Positions 27,859-35,837 are shown, counted from the first letter of the stretch. The stretch: 64,000 bases of DNA from Natrinema mahii (GCA_000690595.2 JHUT02000003.1:310001-374000); one strand, 5' to 3'. Notes: generated by a model not told the origin, from the letters alone. Numbers and translations: made by a program.

Positions 27859-28263
27859 CTAATTCTCTGTTAAAGCTATATATATCATACCAAAGACGTA
27901 GGCAAAATTAATTGAGGTGATCAAAAGGGCTATTGAATAATTTGCTTCAGTTTGGTCTGGACATATAACATAATATCCTGATACAAGTGTGCCTAGAAGA
28001 TAGAGCAGAACCAAGGGCCACCCGGATACAAGTTTTCCAATAGCTGAATATTGATCGGGCGTATCTGTTCTATGACGCATTACAAATCGATGGGTGCCGG
28101 TTATAAGAGCATAGCCAGCAAGAAAAACGTAAATGTCATACCCTGTTTTCAAATGCCAATACCCGAATGTGAGTGCTGGGAGATACTGAGCCAAGCTAGG
28201 TCCCTCTGAGAAAATGTTAAGTATATCTCCTGTACTTGGCGCCATAGTTTGGGATTTTCTCAC
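27859..28263 (-). CDS. Small multi-pass membrane protein, function unknown
   Basis: A 134-residue protein with about four hydrophobic segments: LAQYLPALTFGYWHL, YDIYVFLAGYALITG, GWPLVLLYLLGTLVSGYYVI and IALLITSINFAYVFGMIYIAL. It ends eight bases from the convergent 292-residue gene. No family was recognised. AT-rich composition ties it to the element. Confidence 0.55.
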   Translation of the reverse strand: MRKSQTMAPSTGDILNIFSEGPSLAQYLPALTFGYWHLKTGYDIYVFLAGYALITGTHRFVMRHRTDTPDQYSAIGKLVSGWPLVLLYLLGTLVSGYYVICPDQTEANYSIALLITSINFAYVFGMIYIALTEN

Positions 28264-28581
28264 TACTACAAATAACTGTTTAATACTAGGTAGGCTCTAT
28301 CCGAACGTGATTAGCAGGAGTACAATCGATAATAAATGACATAGAATAATTCTTATATTCTTGTGGTCTGCTAACTAACTAGTTCGGGACGATTCAGTTG
28401 AGATACCCCAAGTCGGTCTATTGAATCACCTATCATAGTAAAAATGACAAATACAATGATGGTGGGGGATTTTTGTAAGTTTGTCCAATGGACCTCAACG
28501 TCATCTATGCCACCCACCCCTACTACCTTCTTGGCCAACGACTTCACTGCATGATTCAAATAGTTTGGTATATGGTGTGTG
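28264..28581. other. Intergenic region without a supported gene
   Basis: About 320 AT-rich bases. A 99-codon frame on the minus strand (28371-28670) overlaps the following 77-residue gene in another frame and has an unconvincing composition, so it is not called. AT-rich promoter-like stretches near 28270-28360 could serve the membrane protein gene. Confidence 0.4.
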
Positions 28582-28815
28582 TTATTCTTCTCTTTCGTCT
28601 TTATATTCCATATCTTCACACACAATTCTTTGTAACTCTTCAAACAAATCAGAATCATGCTTTTCAGCATGCTGCCGGAGTATCTCGATATCTCGGGGAA
28701 GTTCCCCTTGAATTTTCTTTCTGACTCGGCTCACAGCAATATACGGGTTCTCTTTAGAGTCGGGATCAGTTAGCGATTCGCGTTCACCTTCAGTCAATAG
28801 TGCACGCCGTGCCAT
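28582..28815 (-). CDS. Small conserved haloarchaeal element protein
   Basis: A 77-residue charged protein beginning MARRALLTEGERESLTDP, with a central basic stretch AVSRVRKKI and an acidic helical tail. The opening strongly resembles small proteins I know from haloarchaeal plasmids and proviruses, whose function is not established. Upstream, in the 28851-28898 region, several TTTCC/GGAAA palindromes form a probable operator, so the gene is likely regulated and may itself be the regulator. Confidence 0.65.
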   Translation of the reverse strand: MARRALLTEGERESLTDPDSKENPYIAVSRVRKKIQGELPRDIEILRQHAEKHDSDLFEELQRIVCEDMEYKDEREE

Positions 28816-28850
28816 ATCTAGTCATCATGGTCTGGAACATTACCACTTAC

Positions 28851-28898
28851 GGAAACCATTTCCCTATATGGAAAGCTATTAGTTTCCACATTTGGAAA
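28851..28898. promoter_or_regulatory. Cluster of GGAAA/TTTCC inverted repeats (candidate operator)
   Basis: Five half-sites occur in 48 bases: GGAAA 28851, TTTCC 28859, GGAAA 28870, TTTCC 28883 and GGAAA 28894. They pair as GGAAA-CCA-TTTCC and as TTTCCA-CATT-TGGAAA. A CTATAT element lies between the first two pairs. The cluster sits upstream of the 77-residue gene (minus strand). Confidence 0.5.
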
Positions 28899-29058
28899 GT
28901 AGCTACTAGCACGGGAGTACGCCACAGAATTGGCCAAGGGTGATGGGACACCCTCGACCGTGCTGAGCAAGTCAGCATGACGTATTACGAGAACGATGCG
29001 GATAAATCCGACGCACAGAGTCAGAATCAACCAACGATCGAAATTACAGGGGTGTTGT

Positions 29059-29379
29059 ATGATGAGTGAGTCGAACTGGGAAGAAACTGGTCGGATATTG
29101 CTCCAGAAGGAACTCGAGCGGGTAAGCGAAGAGGCTATTCACGATGCCTTTTTCGCGTCGGCACGCCGACTCGCTCGAGGAGAAGACCTGCGGGCTGAAG
29201 ATATCCAAAGAATGCGGGAGAGCGTAGAAGAACTCCGACGACTCACTGAGTCAGCTGCAGCAGCAACCCCAGAAGCGGCACCGCTTCCCGATATCTGGGA
29301 GGTACTCGATGATGAAGCACGATCGCAGTACGTACAACACGTCCAAGAAAAATCTCAGGAAAGTCGAAAGCAGCAGTAG
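29059..29379 (+). CDS. Small helical protein, function unknown
   Basis: A 106-residue acidic helical protein (ATG 29059; a second ATG follows directly). It contains helix-forming segments LQKELERVSEEAIHDAFFA and DIQRMRESVEELRRLTES. No family was recognised. A longer in-frame version from 28996 is possible but begins with an unlikely arginine-rich stretch. It lies just before the pyrimidine-rich repeat tract and shares higher GC with the right part of the element. Confidence 0.5.
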   Translation: MMSESNWEETGRILLQKELERVSEEAIHDAFFASARRLARGEDLRAEDIQRMRESVEELRRLTESAAAATPEAAPLPDIWEVLDDEARSQYVQHVQEKSQESRKQQ

Positions 29380-29459
29380 GAAATCAGATAGGTGAAACAG
29401 GCCCTCTGAGGGAATATCTATTCTACTGAAGTCACTCTTCTATCTGGCTCCTCTTCGTT

Positions 29460-30180
29460 GCTCCTTATCCTGCTGTTCGCTGCTCTTCCCTGGTCGTGTC
29501 TTTTTGACGAATCACGACCACCCCTTGCAACCCGTTCAAGTGCCTGGTCGTTGCTGCTCGTAGTTTCCTTCTACACCCTTGCCTGCCCTGCCTTTTCCCT
29601 GCTCGTTGCTGCTCGTTCGTGGCTCGAGTTGTGGAAGGCTCCCTCGAGCAGGGAGAACCGCCCCCTATACCCCCTCATTTTCGCTGGTCGTCTTTGTCTT
29701 GAACCCCCTTCCGTCCCTGCCTTCCCTGGTCGTTTCGTCTCGATCAGAGTGGCCGGCCCTCGACCAGCCGCTACCACCCCCTTGTTTGCCTGGTCGTTGC
29801 TGCTCTTTCGCTGCTCACGTTGGATAAGGGGGCCTGACCGGCTCCTACTACCCCCTCTAAGGCCCCCCCTTGTTGTTGCTCGAGAGTTGGTTGTGCCCCC
29901 TTGCCGTCCCCGCCTTTTTGCTGGTCGGCATTGGTCGTCTCTCCCCGAACCGTTCCGACCAGTCGCTCGACCAGCCATGACCTCCCCCTCAAGGGCCCCC
30001 TTCTGGCTGCTCGAGATTGGGTCGTATCCCCCTGCCGTCCCTGCCTTTTCCCTGGTCGTTTTGCCTCGATCGAAGCGACCGCCCCTCGACCAGCCGCTAC
30101 ACCCCCCTTGTTTGCCTGGTCGTCGCTGCTCTTCCGCTGGTCGAAGTTGCTCTACACGTCCTTGTTCCTACCTCAGAATT
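29460..30180. repeat. Pyrimidine-rich, strand-asymmetric degenerate repeat tract
   Basis: About 720 bases in which the plus strand is roughly two thirds pyrimidine and very poor in A (A about 8% and G about 23% on a line that was counted). CTGGTCG or its complement CGACCAG recurs more than ten times, with GCTCGAG and CCGTCCCTGCCTT blocks. One 118-bp stretch starting near 29705 is repeated near 30029 with high similarity, including CTCGACCAGCCGCTAC and CTTGTTTGCCTGGTCGT. Spacing is irregular, so it is not a CRISPR array. It has no stop codons in some frames only because A is rare. A replication origin, partition site or transcribed purine-rich RNA are possible; none is shown. Confidence 0.7.
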
Positions 30181-30184
30181 GGCC

Positions 30185-30820
30185 TCATTCATCTGGGATC
30201 GATCGGAGGGCTTCCCACTCTTCGTCAGTGAGATCAGCGTGACGTACCAGACCAGCTATTTCGCTGTCGCTCAGCGGTTCACCCTGCTTCAACTTCTCAC
30301 GAGCCCCCTCATAATCGATCTCCCAGACGTTCCAATCCACATCGATATTCACGGTCGCCTCTGCAGTTAGCTCGTTTCCGCGTGAGTCGGTGTGTTCTCG
30401 GTACGAACTTGCCTGTTCGATGCCCTCCTCTACGACATCCTCGAAGTCCACGGCGGTCTGTGTGCTAATCGCGTGATAGAGAAATCCGATGGTAAATGCT
30501 GATCCATTGTAGACTTCGATCTCCTTCGACTGATTTGGAGCTGGCGGCGGAGTCATGTCGCTGAATATGGTCTGGATCTCCTGTTCGTCCAAACAGCCAA
30601 GGAGTAGTTCAAAGTCAAGCAGCCCGTTCCTGATGCGATCACGGAGTCGTTGACGTGATTGGGCCTCAACGTCTTCCTCGAGGTCCTTTTGTCCGAACAG
30701 ATACTCGCGATCGTCGTATGTGAGGAGCCCAGACGGACGGCCGCGCGGCTCGTCAGTATGGCGAAGTTGCAGCTTCCACCTTTCGACTCCCTCCTCGTCC
30801 TCGTTATCGTAATACGGCAT
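30185..30820 (-). CDS. Haloarchaeal element protein, function unknown
   Basis: A 211-residue acidic protein starting MPYYDNEDEEG. The segment RGRPSGLLTYDDREYLFGQ and the following RQRLRDRIRNGLLDFELLLGCL are typical of a group of uncharacterised proteins frequent on haloarchaeal plasmids and proviruses. A C-terminal SEIAGLVRHADLTDEEWEAL resembles a helix-turn-helix, so DNA binding is possible. It is divergent from the small VapB-like gene at 30883 and shares a 62-base AT-rich control region with it. The repeat tract begins right after its stop. Confidence 0.6.
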   Translation of the reverse strand: MPYYDNEDEEGVERWKLQLRHTDEPRGRPSGLLTYDDREYLFGQKDLEEDVEAQSRQRLRDRIRNGLLDFELLLGCLDEQEIQTIFSDMTPPPAPNQSKEIEVYNGSAFTIGFLYHAISTQTAVDFEDVVEEGIEQASSYREHTDSRGNELTAEATVNIDVDWNVWEIDYEGAREKLKQGEPLSDSEIAGLVRHADLTDEEWEALRSIPDE

Positions 30821-30882
30821 TAGGTATGTCTACTAACGGTGTAATATAAAAAACTAATTAGGAAGCGCACATTGTGGCTGAT
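30821..30882. promoter_or_regulatory. AT-rich divergent promoter region
   Basis: The 62 bases between two divergent starts contain TAATATAAAAAACTAATTA, the only strongly AT-rich block nearby. It can supply TATA elements in both directions at roughly 20-40 bases from either ATG. Confidence 0.5.
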
Positions 30883-31029
30883 ATGTCGTCGACCGAGTGG
30901 ACGAGCATCCCAGTACATCCGGACGTGCGGAACGAGATCCGCGAGGAGAAACCAGCCGGTGAGTCCTATACGGAATTCCTGCAGGGTCTCCTCACTCAGC
31001 AATCGGCTGACGACGAGAAGACACAGTAG
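30883..31029 (+). CDS. Small VapB-like (ribbon-helix-helix type) protein
   Basis: A 48-residue protein read directly from the sequence: MSSTEWTSIPVHPDVRNEIR, then EEKPAGESYTEFLQGLLTQQ and a short acidic tail. The pattern of a strand, a helix with charged residues, then GESYTEFLQGLL is that of small haloarchaeal antitoxin/VapB-like proteins. No partner toxin follows. A role as repressor of the divergent gene is possible because both starts share one promoter region. Confidence 0.6.
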   Translation: MSSTEWTSIPVHPDVRNEIREEKPAGESYTEFLQGLLTQQSADDEKTQ

Positions 31030-31183
31030 CAGGCATATACCAACGGCTCAGCGGTGTCGATCCACGGCGACAGAACACTGGAGTGTGCCATCACCCCAGG
31101 GCTCTCCCCTTCATCCGGGGCGGGTGTCGCCGGCGAAGCAAACGACAATGGAGCCGATGACGAGGATCGGAACTCCGTATAAG

Positions 31184-31208
31184 CTGATATGCAATCATTG
31201 CTTATCAG
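31184..31208. promoter_or_regulatory. Near-perfect 25-bp palindrome
   Basis: Arms CTGATATGCAAT (31184-31195) and ATTGCTTATCAG (31197-31208) around C31196 pair at 11 of 12 positions. It lies 67 bases upstream of the 44-residue gene and could be an operator or recombination accessory site. There is no T-run after it, so a terminator is less likely. Confidence 0.5.
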
Positions 31209-31274
31209 GATTCGGGTTCCGTCTTGTTTTCGGCTCTAGTCTAGCCGACTCACTCGGCTGCGAAGACTGGACGC

Positions 31275-31409
31275 ATGGACGAGACCAGCGACTCAAATCG
31301 GATCCGTAGTAACGTAGATTCAGACGAGACGATCTTTGCGAAAACCACTCACGCCAGAAAGTGGTGCCACTACCGCAGTGGCGAAGCGACCGGGGAGGTG
31401 CGTATCTGA
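31275..31409 (+). CDS. Small basic protein, first of a tight pair
   Basis: A 44-residue frame, MDETSDSNRIRSNVDSDETI followed by FAKTTHARKWCHYRSGEATG and EVRI. It stops at 31409 and the next gene starts at 31410, so the stop and start codons are directly adjacent, a strong sign of coupled translation. No family was recognised. The histidine, cysteine and tryptophan cluster is unusual for such a short acidic proteome member. Its place beside the integrase makes an accessory role in excision conceivable, without direct evidence. Confidence 0.5.
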   Translation: MDETSDSNRIRSNVDSDETIFAKTTHARKWCHYRSGEATGEVRI

Positions 31410-31610
31410 ATGAGCGCACTTGACTCCGTAGAGGAAATCGATCCAGAGACGTTCATCCGCAAAAACCGGGAGAAAGTAGTGGCGGTCATACGCCAGAGCG
31501 ACGATCCATTCGCCCGTGCCTGTGCTTGGACGCTACTGGATCGATATACTCCAGACAAGGAACTTGATAGACTTCACGACGAACTCGATACGGTCATCAA
31601 GAGGGAATAG
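31410..31610 (+). CDS. Small helical protein, second of a tight pair
   Basis: A 66-residue helical acidic protein (SALDSVEEIDPETFIRKNR at the start). It begins at the base after the stop of the 44-residue gene and ends 14 bases before the convergent integrase stop. Small proteins next to integrases in haloarchaeal elements are common, but this one shows no helix-turn-helix clear enough to call an excisionase. Confidence 0.6.
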   Translation: MSALDSVEEIDPETFIRKNREKVVAVIRQSDDPFARACAWTLLDRYTPDKELDRLHDELDTVIKRE

Positions 31611-31624
31611 TGATGTCCGTTGTT

Positions 31625-32938
31625 TCAACTCCCTCGGTCAATAGGTGTGGCACTCTCGTCGATTTCGTCAGCGAGGTCGAGCGCCTCTTGGAGGAATTCG
31701 TCATCCTCCATGAGGAGGTTGACGACTGTCATTCGGTCTTCGACCTCGTCCATGATCGACGGATCGTCGGCGACCTGTTGGAGTGCAAGCCGCTTGATGG
31801 TCGTTTCCGTTTCCTGGATATCGTCGAGAGCGTCGTGGTCGAGAGCATGGTTACACCACATGCAGACGGGCTTATCTTGGGGAGTCTTCTGCCGGCAGTT
31901 CGGGCAGGAGATAGGAGTGTACTCTTCAGGATTTTCCGTTTCGACATCCTGTCCGTGGAGTTCGGCGTACTCTGCAGCTCGGTCGTCTCCGTACATCGCG
32001 ACATAGTGCGAGATCGCGTCACTCCCACGTTTCCGCCCTTGTCGATCCTCGATGAAACTCTCGTTCTTCCCGAGCTTCGCGAGCCAGGTTGCATTGCTCT
32101 TCCGGAAGTTCTTGGGAGTAACTGGCTTCTCGACTCCAACACGGTCAGCAGCACGTTTGAAGTACCGCATGAAGGTCGTGTACGACATTCGTTCCCCGTT
32201 GCTCTTCACCCACAGATAGGCGTCGTCGTCACCGGGACGCGGGTGTACATCGCCGAGGTAACGGTTCAGATATGGGACCGAGAGGATCAACGTGACAGAA
32301 CGTTCGCCAGTTTTCCCGTCAACTTCGATCTCAGTCCCGTACTCGGTCTTCTTAACGTCGCCGACCCGCATCTCGTAGAGTTCGGAATGAGGTCGGAATC
32401 CGCCCTCGAACTGAACCGCGAACAGCGCTTTGTTTCTAGTGTTATCTGTTCCGTCGTTGATGAGCGCGAGGACGTCTTCTTGCCAGTCGAGCATATCCGC
32501 TCGCGACGGTTGCGGATCGTAATTTCGCGGTGTATTCGCCGACATCCAGTCGATCGACTCCGGCGGCTCACCTTTCGGCCCGCGTCGAAGAGCGTGCTTT
32601 CCGACTGCTCGAATCGCCAGTCGGTAGTCGCACTTCGTCCGCGGGTTGCTGTAAGTACGATTGATCCAGCGAACGATCTCCTCTGCAGCGTCTCGATCCT
32701 CGAGTGCCTCCGTCAGTCCACCGACTTTTTCGGCCGCTATAACGGCATGTCTGAGAATTTTCTCGTGCCGATTGTCGGAATAGTCGTGGAGATCCATCTG
32801 GTCAGAAAAGAGAAGGAGCGTATCGATATCGTCTTCAGAGATGGTGTCGTCTACGTATTGCTCTCCTTCGTAGTAGTTCGCGGCCCCGCCTGCCCGAATT
32901 CGGTCTCGGAGACCATCGATCTGATCTCGCTTGCTCAT
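31625..32938 (-). CDS. int: Element integrase (tyrosine recombinase)
   Basis: A 437-residue site-specific recombinase. The core-binding domain covers roughly residues 30-125 and the catalytic domain 145-325. Catalytic residues: R182 in GGFRPHSE, K209, R279 in NFRKS and Y312 or Y316 in ISHYVAMY. The usual histidine of HxxR is K276 here, a variation seen in archaeal integrases. A C-terminal zinc ribbon C345-PNC-348 and C359-MWC-362 follows, then a helical tail. The start lies 47 bases from the right-hand att repeat, the normal place for an integrase, and it is expected to recombine the tRNA-Thr site. Confidence 0.9.
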   Translation of the reverse strand: MSKRDQIDGLRDRIRAGGAANYYEGEQYVDDTISEDDIDTLLLFSDQMDLHDYSDNRHEKILRHAVIAAEKVGGLTEALEDRDAAEEIVRWINRTYSNPRTKCDYRLAIRAVGKHALRRGPKGEPPESIDWMSANTPRNYDPQPSRADMLDWQEDVLALINDGTDNTRNKALFAVQFEGGFRPHSELYEMRVGDVKKTEYGTEIEVDGKTGERSVTLILSVPYLNRYLGDVHPRPGDDDAYLWVKSNGERMSYTTFMRYFKRAADRVGVEKPVTPKNFRKSNATWLAKLGKNESFIEDRQGRKRGSDAISHYVAMYGDDRAAEYAELHGQDVETENPEEYTPISCPNCRQKTPQDKPVCMWCNHALDHDALDDIQETETTIKRLALQQVADDPSIMDEVEDRMTVVNLLMEDDEFLQEALDLADEIDESATPIDRGS

Positions 32939-32984
32939 GTCACACTACATGACTCTCTCCGACAGGATTTAACCATTTGGCTAG

Positions 32985-33001
32985 AATCCCGGCCTAGGCT
33001 T
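32985..33001 (+). other. attR core
   Basis: AATCCCGGCCTAGGCTT, identical to the 17 bases at 16081-16097. The bases before and after differ from those at the left site, so the match is exactly the crossover-flanking core. Confidence 0.85.
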
Positions 33002-33215
33002 TTCGTTTTCGTCGTCTCGAGTCACCTAGTACCAGCTGTCTGATCGCCCGGTCTCGAGTCCCGATCGGCACGGCCTCAGACGGACGACGCGTTGAGCGGC
33101 GGCGACAGCGGCCGCTATCGGTCTCGAAGTACGACTCACGGCGCTTCCGAGGCCAGTTGCGATCGCAGGCTGGCCGTTCTTTTCCGTCGCACCGGTCGTT
33201 ACGTTGGTGTCTCGA

Positions 33216-33320
33216 ATGCCCGTTTGTACGTCCTGTCAGCGACCGGTTTCGTACGATTTCGCACGCGCACACGGCGACGGCAACAGCGTCGACTGGTGTC
33301 CGCGCTGTCGGACGAGATAA
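33216..33320 (+). CDS. Very small zinc-ribbon protein
   Basis: A 34-residue frame with two CxxC knuckles, C4-TSC-7 and C28-PRC-31, beginning MPVCTSCQRPVSYDFARAHG. Haloarchaea are rich in such tiny CPxCG-like zinc proteins, most uncharacterised. It ends 22 bases before the convergent secD stop and is the first chromosomal gene after the element. There is no clear TATA element about 25 bases upstream, which lowers confidence. Confidence 0.45.
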   Translation: MPVCTSCQRPVSYDFARAHGDGNSVDWCPRCRTR

Positions 33321-33342
33321 AACGAACGCGATCGGACGGCGG

Positions 33343-34965
33343 TCAGCGGTCGGTCAGCAGGCGCCGCAGGATGTCCCCGTAGGCGGGCCGGGTGATGAGG
33401 ACCCCGATGAACACGCCGAGGATGGTGATGATGGCGAACCCGCGGAGGTCGCCGAGGCTCAGCACCGCGAGCGGCGAGAGGGCGACGACGGTCGTCGCGG
33501 CGGCGGCCCCGATGACCCAGAACGCCTTGCGGAACCGCGACTGGAAGACCCGTTCGGAGCTGACGTCGCCCTCGTCCATCACCTCGTCGGCGATGATCAC
33601 GAGGTCGTCGACCCCGGTCCCCACGACGGCGATGAACCCGGCGACGTGGGAGAGATCCAGCGGCATGCGTATCAGCGCGGCGAAGCCAAGCAGGATGACC
33701 ACTTCGGCCATGGCCGTGACGATCATCGGCAAGGCGACGCGGGTGTCGGTGTACCGGGCGTAGACCACGCCGCTGACGGTGAGGACCGAGAGCAGTCCGA
33801 TCAGCAGCGAGTACTGTTTGAACTGGTCGGCGTGGCCGGGTTCGATCGAGTAGACCTGTTCCTCACTGAAGTCAAGCGGTGCGCGCAGGCTCCCCGCTCG
33901 GAGGTTGACCGACAGGCTCTGTGCGTCCTGTTGGTTCTGTGCGCCCATCTGGAACGTCGGGTCGTTCACCCACGTCCCTTCTCGCATATCGGTCGCGAGT
34001 CCGTTACCGCCCCGGTCGCCCATACTGTGTGCGTCGACGACCTCTCCGTCGACGACGGTCAGGAGGCAGTAGTGTTCTCCCTCCTGGTCGAAGTCGATGT
34101 TCTCACCGTCGCCGCGGAGGCCACACCGCCCGACCCCTTCGCTGGTGAATCCGAGGTCGTTCATCTGCTGTTGGAATCCCGGCGCGGCCTCGTCGCTGAC
34201 GAGTACCGGCACCGCGTAGCTGTCCTCGCCTTGCTGTTCCGGTGGGTCGACGTCGACGATATCTCCGCCCCGAAGGACTGTGTCGTTCGTCTGTGTCCCG
34301 TTCTCCGGATGGTAGGCGACGACCTCGACCTGGCCGCGTTCCGAGAGGATGGTCCGGAGTTCGTCGGCGTCCATGTTGGGTACCTCGACGACGATGTAGT
34401 GGTCACCACTCACCGTCGTCGACTCGTAGGCCGTCCCGCCCGAGAGGCCCGCGGCGTTGATCTTCGTCTGGATCGTCCTGATCATATTGTCGCGGGTACT
34501 CTGGGTGACACCGTCGCGGATGTCGTCCTCGGTGGCGTCGACGTCGGCCGTCTGCAACGCCGCGGCGAACTCCGACTCGCTGACGTTATCGTTGAACACT
34601 TCGGCGGTGACGGTCCCGTCGTCTTGGACGTCGACGCTGACGTCCGCCTGATCGAGATCGAGTTCGCTCTGGAGCGTCGACTCGACGCCGTCGAGCCGCT
34701 CCTGATCGACCCGGCCGTCGTCGCTGACCGCGCCGGTGTCGATGTCCTCCGCGGTCATGCCGGCGACCGGGACCCGGATCCGGGTCCCGCCCTCGAGGCC
34801 GAGCCCGAACTCGAGGTTCGTCGGCCCGCTGTCGACGCTGTCACTGGCGAGGCCGTCGTCGGCGACGATCCCGCCAGGGATAAAGAGCGCGACGACGGCG
34901 AACACGAGAAACGCTCCGAGCAGGAGGACGCGCCAGTTGCCCTTGATGGCGCCGATCGGACTCAT
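33343..34965 (-). CDS. secD: Protein-export membrane protein SecD
   Basis: The 540-residue SecD assists protein export through the SecYE channel. Membrane helix 1 (residues 13-33) is followed by the family motif FGLGLEGGTRIRVPV, a large outside domain of about 300 residues, and five further helices from about residue 375. The helical part includes IEPGHADQFKQYSLLIGLLS and GFIAVVGTGVDDLVIIADEV. The gene start overlaps the secF stop by four bases (ATGA), so secF-secD is a translation-coupled pair, with secF first. Confidence 0.93.
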   Translation of the reverse strand: MSPIGAIKGNWRVLLLGAFLVFAVVALFIPGGIVADDGLASDSVDSGPTNLEFGLGLEGGTRIRVPVAGMTAEDIDTGAVSDDGRVDQERLDGVESTLQSELDLDQADVSVDVQDDGTVTAEVFNDNVSESEFAAALQTADVDATEDDIRDGVTQSTRDNMIRTIQTKINAAGLSGGTAYESTTVSGDHYIVVEVPNMDADELRTILSERGQVEVVAYHPENGTQTNDTVLRGGDIVDVDPPEQQGEDSYAVPVLVSDEAAPGFQQQMNDLGFTSEGVGRCGLRGDGENIDFDQEGEHYCLLTVVDGEVVDAHSMGDRGGNGLATDMREGTWVNDPTFQMGAQNQQDAQSLSVNLRAGSLRAPLDFSEEQVYSIEPGHADQFKQYSLLIGLLSVLTVSGVVYARYTDTRVALPMIVTAMAEVVILLGFAALIRMPLDLSHVAGFIAVVGTGVDDLVIIADEVMDEGDVSSERVFQSRFRKAFWVIGAAAATTVVALSPLAVLSLGDLRGFAIITILGVFIGVLITRPAYGDILRRLLTDR

Positions 34966-35837
34966 GAGCGGACCCCCTCGAACTTGTACCAGCGAAGCAG
35001 GCTCAGGTTCAACATGTAGGTGTTCAGCAGGTCGGCGGCGAGACCGACGAACAGGATGGTTCCGATCGATGCCAGCAGGTCGATCCCAAAGATATACGCC
35101 GTGACGGCCATCACGAGCATCGCCGCCATCGAGGTGACCGTCATCGTGACGCCGGTCCGCATCGCGCGGTAGGTACTCTCGTAGAAGTCACCGCTCCGGC
35201 GCAGGACGTGGTTGTTCAACAGGATGTCGGAGTCGACGGAGTACCCGATGAGCATCAGGAGGCCGGCGACGGTGCCAAGCGAGAGCGGGATGCCGGCCAG
35301 CCGCATGAACGCCAGCGGGATCATCAGATCGGAGAACGCCGAGATGACGATCGCGATCGAGGGCACGAACGTCCGAAAGAGCAGGAAGGCGATCGCGCTC
35401 ATGCCGACGAACGCGATGACGAGCCCGAGCATGGCCGTCTGCTGACTGTTCTGACCGAAGCTCGCTGACGTCGACGACACCGACTGGACGACCTCGGCGT
35501 CGCCGTCGCCCTCGAGGTTGCCCTCGGCCTGATCGCTCAGGGCCTGTGAGTCGGTCGACGAGAACTGGACGATGTACTGGTTCTCGCTTCCTGTTCCGGT
35601 CACGGACTCGGGCGCGTCGTCGAACGCCGTCCCGATGTCGCCTTCCGCCGTCGTCGTCTGGACGGTCAGTTCCGTCCCGCCGGCGAAGTCCATGCCCAGC
35701 GGCACCGGCGTTCCGTACGCGAGGAACGCGCCGCTTAACACGAGCAGTGCGACCGCGAGAACCGCCAGCGGAACCGCTGCGAGCTGGCGATTGCTGTACC
35801 GGGTGTAATCGATCTCCGGTACGTCGAAATACCCCAT
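34962..35837 (-). CDS. secF: Protein-export membrane protein SecF
   Basis: The 291-residue SecF partner of SecD. It has one N-terminal helix (residues 19-41), the motif PLGMDFAGGTELTVQT that mirrors SecD, an outside domain with SENQYIVQFSS, and five further helices including GTVAGLLMLIGYSVDSDILLNN, the family's conserved membrane motif. It is first of the secF-secD pair and overlaps secD by four bases. Confidence 0.93.
   Translation of the reverse strand: MGYFDVPEIDYTRYSNRQLAAVPLAVLAVALLVLSGAFLAYGTPVPLGMDFAGGTELTVQTTTAEGDIGTAFDDAPESVTGTGSENQYIVQFSSTDSQALSDQAEGNLEGDGDAEVVQSVSSTSASFGQNSQQTAMLGLVIAFVGMSAIAFLLFRTFVPSIAIVISAFSDLMIPLAFMRLAGIPLSLGTVAGLLMLIGYSVDSDILLNNHVLRRSGDFYESTYRAMRTGVTMTVTSMAAMLVMAVTAYIFGIDLLASIGTILFVGLAADLLNTYMLNLSLLRWYKFEGVRS

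Larger units (their letters stand above)
16081..33001. mobile_element. Integrated element (provirus or integrative plasmid) in tRNA-Thr
   Basis: About 16.9 kb bounded by a 17-bp direct repeat of the tRNA-Thr 3' end. A tyrosine recombinase lies just inside the right end and reads inward (31625-32938). From about 17.9 kb to 31 kb much of the DNA is visibly AT-richer than the flanks, with rare CTCGAG words, indicating foreign origin. No capsid, portal or terminase protein was recognised, so an integrative plasmid or defective provirus is likelier than an intact head-tail virus. Cargo includes restriction-modification and other candidate defence genes. Confidence 0.85.

Noticed and set aside
28371-28670. 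99-codon minus-strand frame
   Set aside because: It overlaps the better-supported 77-residue gene in a different frame and has no recognisable domain.
29460-30180. CRISPR array
   Set aside because: Repeats are degenerate and irregularly spaced, with no constant repeat-spacer unit and no cas genes nearby.
29458-30231. 257-codon open frame across the repeat tract, and overlapping frames on the minus strand
   Set aside because: The absence of stops follows from the scarcity of A on one strand. The composition is leucine/proline/arginine-rich, unlike acidic haloarchaeal proteins, and the repeats change phase.
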